Shown here piece after piece: positions 56,301 through 64,000 of a stretch of DNA of 64,000 nt. The first letter of the stretch is position 1; every line of letters begins with the position of its first letter. Both the position numbers and the translations under genes were made by a program. Location: NCBI GenBank assembly GCA_011317545.1, contig WUJK01000005.1, positions 3,136,272 to 3,200,271 on the forward strand, written 5' to 3'. Below the pieces are notes generated by a model, which saw nothing but the letters and a program-made list of their open reading frames with translations, was not told where the DNA came from and made no database searches. Source of the DNA: Coniella vitis. Its lineage: Eukaryota > Ascomycota > Sordariomycetes > Diaporthales > Schizoparmaceae.

Positions 56301-58116
56301 TTTGCCGGCTCCAAGGCCAGGAATCGGCGATCTATATACTCCCAACCGGGGCCGGGAAGAGTTTACTCTTCTTCGTACCAGCGATTTTACCGTACGATAG
56401 GACGAGTATTGTGGTGGTTCCGTTTCTTGCACTTATCGCCGATCTACTAGAGCGGGCTCGTACGCTTTAGGTTGATTATATCCAGTTTGAGCCAGGGCTC
56501 CGTACGGGGCGAGAGGGCCCGCCACGGACCGCACGGCTTATGATTATAAGTACGGATATTACAATTACGAGCGAGTTTACTTCGTACGTCGATAGGCTTT
56601 CTGCAAATAGACTACTCGCACGAATCTTTCTCGACGAATACCATACGATTCTTACGGATACGAGCTACCGCGTACGATTATAGGAGCTAAAGAGTATACG
56701 GCGTTTCGGGCAGCCGCTCGTTTTTTTAACAGCTACGCTTCCGCCGACGTTTCTTAGCTAGTTCCGTACGGAGGTCTTAGCAGAAAACGCAGAGGTGATT
56801 CGGGTACGTACGAGCAAAGCAAACTGCCGTTATCGGGTATACTCAGTCCCCGTACAGAGCGGGCCAGGGCCCAGAGAAACAGTCCAGGATCGTACAATTA
56901 CCACCGTACGAAAGCTAGGGGCGGAAATGCACGGGCAGCAGAAAGGGGTAGTTTACTATCGCTCGAGGGCTGAAGCTCGTACGGTTGCCGATATACTTAG
57001 ATGCTCGTACTACCATAGCGGAATAAGCAAAGAGGAGCGGGAAGCGGCGCGTACGAGCTGGAGCGAGTACAAAGGGGGGCAGCGGTGGATAACTGCAACC
57101 GTTGGGCTTGGTACGGGCATCGATATCGAGGGGATTATCGCAGTCGTATATATAGGGCTACCGTACGGGCTTATCGACTTCGTACAGCAGGTTAGGCGGG
57201 GTGGCCGACGCGTAGGCGAGGTTATGGACTCCGTGATTATATATAACGGACAGCCGGACGTACGAAGGCTCCGGGAAGCAAGCGGGATCGTAGAGAGTAC
57301 GAATATACTCCAGATGGAGTCGTACGTATCGACGAAAGGGTATCGGCGTGCCGTGCTTAGCGCTTTTTTGGATAGGACGGATATAGAGAGCTGTGCGACG
57401 GTTCCCGAAGCTATCCCGTGCGATCACTGTGAAAAGCCGCCAGTCGTACGGTTCTGGGATAGGGGATTATAGAAGGCGTACGGGCAGATAGAGGGCCAAT
57501 AGATACGGCTTCTTTACCGCTGGCTTTTAGAGGTCGAGTCTAGCTGTGGTTCGGTTTGTGCTATCTTTCGTGCGTATTATGCAGAGTCGCTCGGGAAGGC
57601 GAGGATACGGTACGAAAGGGATTCTAGTAAGGAAGGGTGGTGTGACCTTGTTACGGAGTCGTACGGGCCGATGAATATAGAACTATATAAGGCCGGGCGG
57701 CGGGCCGTACGATTCGAGGAAATAAGTTATTGTTTTATTTATAAGTTGCCGTTAGACTGGTGCGAGGAACGGCGTACGAGCGGCGGGGATCGTACGGGAT
57801 ATACGGCTGAGGATCGAGTACTACCCGTCGTACTTTTACTATACCGCGCGAGGTGGGTACGAAAGATTTTGAAGAAACAGTTTGGGATAGATTAGAGGGA
57901 TCGTACGAGGTTATATTCTTAGCTCGGGCGAAAGCAGCGCTTTCACAACGTACAAGGGACGAATCTACTTCTAGTCTGGGAAGCGATTATCTGGAAGGCG
58001 TACGGAAAGGGAGAGTTTTGGGATCGATATAAATAGGCTAAGGAACGTACGAAGGTAGAAAGTAATAGAAATCTTCTCTTTTTTATTTTTAAAAATATTA
58101 TAAGAATATTTCTTTA
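53386..58116 (+). pseudogene. Telomere-linked RecQ-type helicase (TLH) pseudogene 2
   Basis: The reading frame shifts twice (frame of 53442 up to about 53780, frame of 53785 to about 54200, then one frame to about 58116) and has many TAG/TAA stops at Trp/Gln positions. The N-terminal part has LLCLLCQATIRPKEAIRTHF and CQVCRFLTP...FYRHTKAAGH, an OrsD-type Cys/His domain. Helicase motifs are LPTGAGKSLLFF (56339 on), VVVPFLALIADLL, FLDEYHTI, FLTATLPP, VVYYRSRAEARTVADIL, TATVGLGTGIDIEG and FVQQVRRGGR. It is GC-richer than helicase 1, clearly a different lineage, and extremely rich in GTAC. The longest intact piece is 56795-57472. Confidence 0.8.
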
Positions 58117-58119
58117 GTA

Positions 58120-61100
58120 TATTAAATAAAGAAAGTTAAATATATATTTAAAATAATAAAATAGAAATTAAAAAAATAAAAGAATAAAAGAATAAAAGAA
58201 TAAAAGAATAAAAGAATAAAAGAATAAAAGAATAAAAGAATAAAAGAATTAGAGAATAAAGAATAAAAGAATAGGGAATAAAAGAATAGAGAATAAAGAA
58301 TAAAAGAATAGGGAATAAAAAATAAAGAATAAAAGAATAATAAAGAATAAAAAGAATAAAGAATAAAAGAAAATATAAGATAAAAGGGATAAAGAATAAA
58401 AGAAAATATAAAATAAAAGGGATAGAAAATAAAAAGAAATATAAGATAAAAGGAAATATAAGATAAAATAAAATATAAGATAAAAGGAATAAAGAATTAA
58501 AGAATTATAAAAAGTAATAAAAATAAAGATTAAAATTATTATTATTATTTAAAAATAAATAAAAAAAGGTTAAGGTTATAAAGAAATAAAAAGTTAAAAT
58601 TAAAAAGGAATAAAAAGGCTAAAATTAAAATAGAATAAAAAGGTTAAAGTTAGAAAAGAATAAAAGGTTAAGGTTAAAAAGAAATAAAAAGGTTAGGGTT
58701 ATAAAGAAATAAAAGGTTAGGGTTATAAAAGAGGAAAAGATTAAGGTTAAAAAGAAATAAAAGGGTTAGAGTTAAAAAGGAATAAAAAGGTTAAAGTTAG
58801 AAAAGAATAAAAAGGTTAAGGTTAAAAAATAATAAAAAGGTTAGGGTTATAAAGGAGGAAAAGATTAAGGTTAAAAAGGAATAAGAAGGTTAAAGTTAAA
58901 AAGGAATAAAAAGATTAAGGTTAAAAAGAAATAAAAAGGTTAAGGTTAAAAAATAATAAAAAGGTTAAGGTTATAAAGGAGCTAAAGGGTAAAGTTAGAA
59001 AGAAATAAAAAATTTAAAGTTAAAAAAAAATAAAAAGATTAAGGTAAAAAAAGAAATAAAAAAGTTAGGGTTATAATATAATAAAAAGCTTAGGGTTATA
59101 AAAGAGAAAAAGGTTAGGGTTATAAAGGAAAAAAAGGTTAAAGTTATAAAAGAGAAAAAGATTAAAATTATTTAAAATTAAAAAGATTAAGATTATAAAA
59201 TAATAAAGAGGTTATAAAAAGAATAAAGATTATAAAAAGATAAAATATAATATTAAAAGATTATAAGAAATTAGAATATAAAAAAATATATAGGATAGAA
59301 AAGATTATAAAATTAAATAAATAATAAAAAGGGGTTTAAAAAAAAAAGAAGAAAAAATAAAGAAAAAAGAATATTATTTAAATAAAGAGAAAAAGAAAAG
59401 ATAGAATAATATAAAAAGAATAAGTATTTTAGAAAATAAGGGTAAAATAAAAAATTAGGGTTAGAAGATTAAAGAGAAATAAATTAAAATTATAAAGGAA
59501 TAAAAGAAGAAAATTATAAATAAGGAGAATAAAGGATTTATAATAAGGAAAATAAAAAGAAATAAAAGAATTAGATAAAATAAAAGAAAAAGGATAGAAT
59601 TAAAAGAAAGATAAGTTATAGAAAAATAAGAGAATTAAAATTCGATAATAAAAGAAAGGATAAAATAAATAAAAAGTAGAATTAAAGTTATAATAGAAAA
59701 TAAAATTATAAGGAGAAAAATACTTAGGATTTATAAAAGAATAAAGGGATAAAATTATAAAGGGAGGAAAAGAGATAATATTAGAAGAGGAAAAAGAGTT
59801 AAAGTTAAAAAAGAAAAAAGAGAAAAAAGGGGTAAAGTTATTAGAAGTAAAAGGATTAAGGATATAAGAAGAGAAAGGGTTAGGGTTATATAAAGAGAAA
59901 GGGTTAGGGTTATATAAAGAGAAAGGGTTAGGGTTATATAAAGAGAAAGGGTTAGGGTTATAAAAAGGGGAAAAGGTTAAGGATATAAGAAAAGAAAGGG
60001 TTAGGGATATAAAAAGAGAAAGGGTTAGGGATATAAGAAAAGAAAGGGTTAGGGATATAAGAAGAGAAAGGGTAAGGGTTATAAAAGGTTAAAATAATCA
60101 AAATTTAAAAAATAAAGAAAAGCTAAAATTATTAAAAAAAGAAATAATATAAATATAAAGAAAAAAAGTTAAAATTTATATAAACTTAATTAATAAAAGA
60201 TTCGATAACCCCGGGAATAAGTAGAGGGTAATTTAATTAAATAAGGTTAAGTAATAATAATAGGTATACGATAGAAAACCCGGGGGTAGGGTTAGGGTTA
60301 AAAATTAAAATTATAATAAAAGAGAAAGATTAAAATTTAAAGAAATAAAAAGATTATAATTATAATAAAAGTAATAAATTAGATTTATAAGAGAAGTAAA
60401 ATATTAAGATTATAAGAAATAAAGAATAATTAAAGTTAAAAGAAAAAAGGAAAATTAAAATTATAAGGAAAAGGGAAGATTAAAATTATAAAATAAAGAG
60501 AATTAAGATTATAGGAAAAGAAAGGATTAAAAGTTATAAAGAAATAAAAAGTTTAATATTAATATAAAAAAGAAAAAAAAGAATAATAATTAAAAAGAAG
60601 AATAAAATAATAATATAATAATAAAAGATAAAAGAAAAAGAAAAGAATAAAGAGTAAAAGAAAAAAGGAATAATAAAAGAAAAAGAAAAATAATATATAT
60701 TATATTTAAATTAATAAATAATATAAAGAAAGATTAAAATTAGAAGGAAAGAAAAGAATACGGATTATAAAGAAAGAAAAAGGTAAGGATTATAAGAGAA
60801 GAAAAGGGTTAGGGTTATAAAAGAAGAAAAGGGTTAGGGTTATTAAAAACGAAAAGGGTTAGGGTTATAAAGAAAGAAAAAGGATAGGGTAATAATTAAA
60901 GAAAAGGATTAGGATTATAAAAGAAGAAAAAGGTTAGGGTTATAAAAGAAGGAAAAGGTTAGGGTTATAAGGAAAGAAAAAGGTTAAAGTTATAAAGAAA
61001 GAAAACGGTTAGGGTTATAAAGAAAGAAAAAGGTTAGGGTTATAAAGGAAGAAAAGGGTTAAAATTAAAAGGAAAGAAACGGGTTAGAGTTATAAGGAAA

Positions 61101-62515
61101 AAGAAAGGTTAGAATTATAAGGGAAGAAAAAGGGTAAAGGTTATAAAGAAGGAAAAGGGTTAGGGTTAAAAGGGAAGAAAGGATTAGGATTAGAAGAAAA
61201 GAAAAGGGTTAGGGTTAAAAGGAATAAAAGGGTTAGGGTTAAAAGGAATAAAAAGGTTAGGGTTATAAGGAAAGAAAAAGGTTAAGGTTATAAAGAAAGA
61301 AAAATATTAGAATTATAAAAGAAAAAGAGTTAAGATTATAAGAAAAAAAAAGATTAAAAATATAAAGAAAAGAAAAGGTTAATATTAAAATAAAGAAAGA
61401 AATATTAAAATTAATATTAAAATTAATATTAAAATTAATATTAAAATTAATATTAAAATTAATATTAAAACGATAAATATAAATAATAATTAAATATAAA
61501 AAAAAGAATAATAATAAAATAACGAAAGATAAAGTAAGAATAAAAAAAGAAAAATAATTTTAAAAATAAAATATATATTTATATATCTTTATAAAAAGAG
61601 AGAAATTTATAAAAAATTAAATTATAAAGATTAAAAATTAAAAAAAGGTAATATATAAAAAGAAAAGGAAAAAAAGAAAGAATAATTAAAAAGTAAAAAG
61701 ATAAATAAGAAAGAAAATATATTAAAAAGGGGAAAAAGAAAAAATAAAATAAAATAAAAAGGTTAAAAAGGTTAAAGAAAATAAAAAAAAAGATTTATAT
61801 AAAATAAAAAAGCAAAATTTAGAAAAAAGGGTTAATTTATAATTTTAAATAAAAAGGTTAAATATAAAAAAAAAGGGTTATAAGGAAGAATATAAAAGAA
61901 GGAAAATAGAATAAGAAAAAATATAAAAAGAGAAAAGAAATAAAGAGAAAAAAGAAAAGAATTAATAAGAAGAAAAAAGAATTAAATAGAAAGAGAAAAA
62001 GGATTTAAAAAGATTTTATAAATATTATATATATTTAATAAATAAAATAAGGAAACGAGAAAATAAGGTTATATATTTATAAATAGATTAAATTATAATA
62101 AAAAAAAAGGTTAGAATTATAAGAAAAAAAAAGAATTAAGATTATAAAGGAAGAAAAAGGTTAATATTATAAGGAAAAAAAAGGGTTAGGGTTATAAGGA
62201 ATAAAAAGGGTTAGGGTTAGAAGAAAGAAAAAGGGTTAGGGTTATAATAAAAAAGAAGGGTTAGGGTTAGAAAGAAAGAAAAGGGTTAAGATTAGAAAGA
62301 AAAAAAAAGAATTAAATATAATAATATTAAAAATAGGAAAATATAAAAAAAGAGTAAAATAAAGAAAAAAAAGATTTTAAAAAAAGAAAGATAATAAAAA
62401 AAAGGGGAGAATAAAGATTTACTATTATATATATTTTAATAATAAAATAAAAAAAAAGAAAAGAAAAAAAATAGATAAAAAGTATTTTTATTTAAATTAA
62501 TAAAAAAGGTTCGGA
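58120..62515 (+). repeat. C-depleted A/G-rich subtelomeric tract with telomere-like words
   Basis: About 4.4 kb in which the plus strand is nearly free of C. Sub-arrays: AAAAGAATAA units at 58175-58250; AAAAGGTTAAGGTTAAAAAG-like units at 58560-59170; GAGAAAGGGTTAGGG units at 59866-60085; AAGAAAAAGGTTAGGGTTAT units at 60780-61300; AATATTAAAATT units at 61396-61470. Many hold TTAGGG. No genes. Confidence 0.85.
60213..60300 (+). repeat. Internal copy of the telomere-junction block
   Basis: 76 bp at 60213-60288 match 63738-63813 with one difference that I see, and are directly followed by TAGGGTTAGGGTTA. It looks like a former chromosome end now 3.5 kb inside. Confidence 0.8.
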
Positions 62516-62518
62516 TTA

Positions 62519-62785
62519 ATTAATAACCCCGGGGTATTTCCCCGCGAATCCGCGGATAAGGGGGGGTTAGGGTTAATAAATAACCCCGGGGTTATTCCCC
62601 GCGAATCCGCGGATAGGGGGGGGTTAGGGTTAATAAATAACCCCGGGGTATTTCCCCGCGAATCCGCGGATAAGGGGGGGTTAGGGTTAATAAATAACCC
62701 CGGGGTTATTCCCCGCGAATCCGCGGATAGGGGGGGGTTAGGGTTAATAAATAACCCCGGGGTTATTCCCCGCGAATCCGCGGAT
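62519..62785 (+). repeat. 57-bp tandem array, five copies
   Basis: CCCCGGGG occurs at 62527, 62584, 62641, 62698 and 62755, exactly 57 apart. Each unit also has CCGCGAATCCGCGG, a G run, and TTAGGGTTAAT. Copies differ only by one or two bases. Confidence 0.95.
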
Positions 62786-63730
62786 ATTAATAGAAATATT
62801 TAAATAGGAGAAAAAAGGGTAGAAAGCCCGTTCGGGGGATATTAAAGGAAGTATTTAAATATAAGAAATAAAGGTAAAGGCCCGTTCGGAGGATATTAAA
62901 GGAAGTATTGAAATATAAGAAATAAAGGTAAAGGCCCGTCCGAAGGATATTAAAAGAAATATTTAGATTAAAAGTATATAAAGGGTAAAAGCTTATATAA
63001 AGGATTTTAAAAAAAAATAATTAAATTAAAAATAAATAAAGGGTAAATACCCGTATAAAGGATATTTAAAAGAATATTTAAAATAAAGGAAAAAGGGTAA
63101 AAGATTCGTCCGAAGGTAATTAAAGGGAATATTTAATTAAGAGAAATAAGGGAAAAGACCCGTTTAGAGGATATTAAAGGAAATATTTAAATTAGAAGAA
63201 TAAAAAGGAAAAAGACTTGTTTAAAGGATATTTATTCGGAGGATATAAAAGGAAATATTTAGAATAAAAGGAAAAAAAAGAAAAAGAGTTAGAGTAATTA
63301 AAGGTTATATTTAAAATAAAAGAAGAAAAGAGAAAAGAATTATATAAAGGTAAATAAAAGAAAAAAAAAGGGAAAATATCCGTTCGGGGGATATTATAAG
63401 GAATATTTAGAATAAAAGAAAAAAAGGGAAAAGAATTATATAGAGGATATTAAAGGAAATATTTAGATTAAAAGAATATAAAGAATAGAAGACCCGTTTA
63501 AAAGCGATTAAAAGGAATATATAATTAAGGGAAAAAAGGGTATAAGACCCGTTCGAAGGTAATTAAAAAAAGTATTTCGTTAAAAGATATAAGGGAAAAA
63601 ACCCGTTCGGAGGATATTAAAGGAAATATTTAAATAAGAAAAAAAAAGAAAAAGACCCGTCCGAAGAATATTAAAGGAAATATTTAAATAAGAGAAATAA
63701 GGGTAAAAGGCGAGTTTTAAGGTAAATAAG
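62786..63730 (+). repeat. Degenerate tandem array, roughly 50-65 bp unit
   Basis: About a dozen or more copies of GGATATTAAAGGAAATATTT with AAAGACCCGTTCGGA-type spacers. The plus strand is purine-rich. Non-coding. Confidence 0.8.
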
Positions 63731-63737
63731 AGAATAG

Positions 63738-63849
63738 GGGAATAAGTAGAGGGTAATTTAATTAAATAAGGTTAAGTAATAGTAATAGGTATACGATAGA
63801 AAACCCGGGGGTATTCGCCGCGAATTCGCGGGCTGCCGGCAGGCGGTAG
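63738..63849 (+). repeat. Telomere-junction block and palindromes
   Basis: 76-bp block (63738-63813; second copy at 60213), then the perfect palindrome CCGCGAATTCGCGG (63818-63831) and the perfect palindrome CTGCCGGCAG (63833-63842), a few bases before the first TTAGGG. Confidence 0.9.
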
Positions 63850-64000
63850 TAGGGTTAGGGTTAGGGTTAGGGTTAGGGTTAGGGTTAGGGTTAGGGTTAG
63901 GGTTAGGGTTAGGGTTAGGGTTAGGGTTAGGGTTAGGGTTAGGGTTAGGGTTAGGGTTAGGGTTAGGGTTAGGGTTAGGGTTAGGGTTAGGGTTAGGGTA
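63850..64000 (+). repeat. Terminal telomere, (TTAGGG)n
   Basis: About 25 perfect TTAGGG repeats, G-strand reading towards the right end, up to the last base. This marks a true right chromosome end. Confidence 0.99.

Noticed and set aside
54686..56432. Minus-strand ORFs of 66-132 codons over helicase 2
   Set aside because: Shadows of the plus-strand helicase pseudogene, whose motifs are unmistakable. Stop loss on the other strand follows from base bias.
62519..63730. Regular repeats that could suggest a CRISPR array
   Set aside because: There are no unique spacers between the repeats, and this is a eukaryotic chromosome end. They are head-to-tail subtelomeric satellites.

Overview
The window is a right-hand chromosome end of a filamentous ascomycete (Pezizomycotina). 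It finishes in about 25 copies of TTAGGG (63850-64000). It carries LTR retrotransposons riddled with C-to-T/G-to-A changes that leave TG and CA almost absent, which is the signature of repeat-induced point mutation (RIP). It also has a fungal-type non-reducing polyketide synthase with short GT-AG introns, and subtelomeric RecQ-type telomere-linked helicases (TLH). The species cannot be named from the sequence.

Layout. 1-25125 is a nest of Ty3/gypsy elements with no intact ORF. It contains an older minus-strand element (1-465 and 7901-10070), a minus-strand element with both LTRs (466-7900), and a minus-strand element (10071-24544) split by a plus-strand element (15996-23461, 5-bp target duplication TTATT). 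That last element carries a younger solo LTR at 21683-22138. LTR fragments in opposite orientations close the block at 24545-25125, where the RIP signature stops sharply. A decayed tRNA-Arg(UCU) is embedded in the third element.

25126-41051 is ordinary gene-bearing DNA with a small secondary-metabolite cluster: a sulfotransferase-like protein (+), a cytochrome P450 (-, three exons rebuilt here), a 2407-residue SAT-KS-AT-PT-ACP-ACP-esterase polyketide synthase (+, one 89-bp intron), and a thioredoxin-reductase-like flavoprotein (-). The flavoprotein has lost its 5' exon where the subtelomere begins. The inferred logic is that the PKS makes an aromatic polyketide released by its esterase-type domain, and the P450 and flavoprotein oxidise it. 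The role of the sulfotransferase-like protein is unknown.

41100-64000 is subtelomere: AT-rich and strand-asymmetric minisatellites, a tRNA-Arg(ACG)-like relic, and two diverged TLH helicase pseudogenes in the same orientation (45249-50768 and about 53386-58116). Interstitial telomeric tracts occur in both orientations. A 4.4-kb tract on the + strand almost lacks C, and it is followed by a 57-bp x5 GC-rich array, a roughly 60-bp array, a 76-bp telomere-junction block (with a second, fossil copy at 60213-60288), two perfect palindromes and the telomere. The second helicase region (51.2-58.1 kb) is strikingly packed with GTAC/CGTACG in coding, promoter and satellite sequence alike, which I cannot explain.
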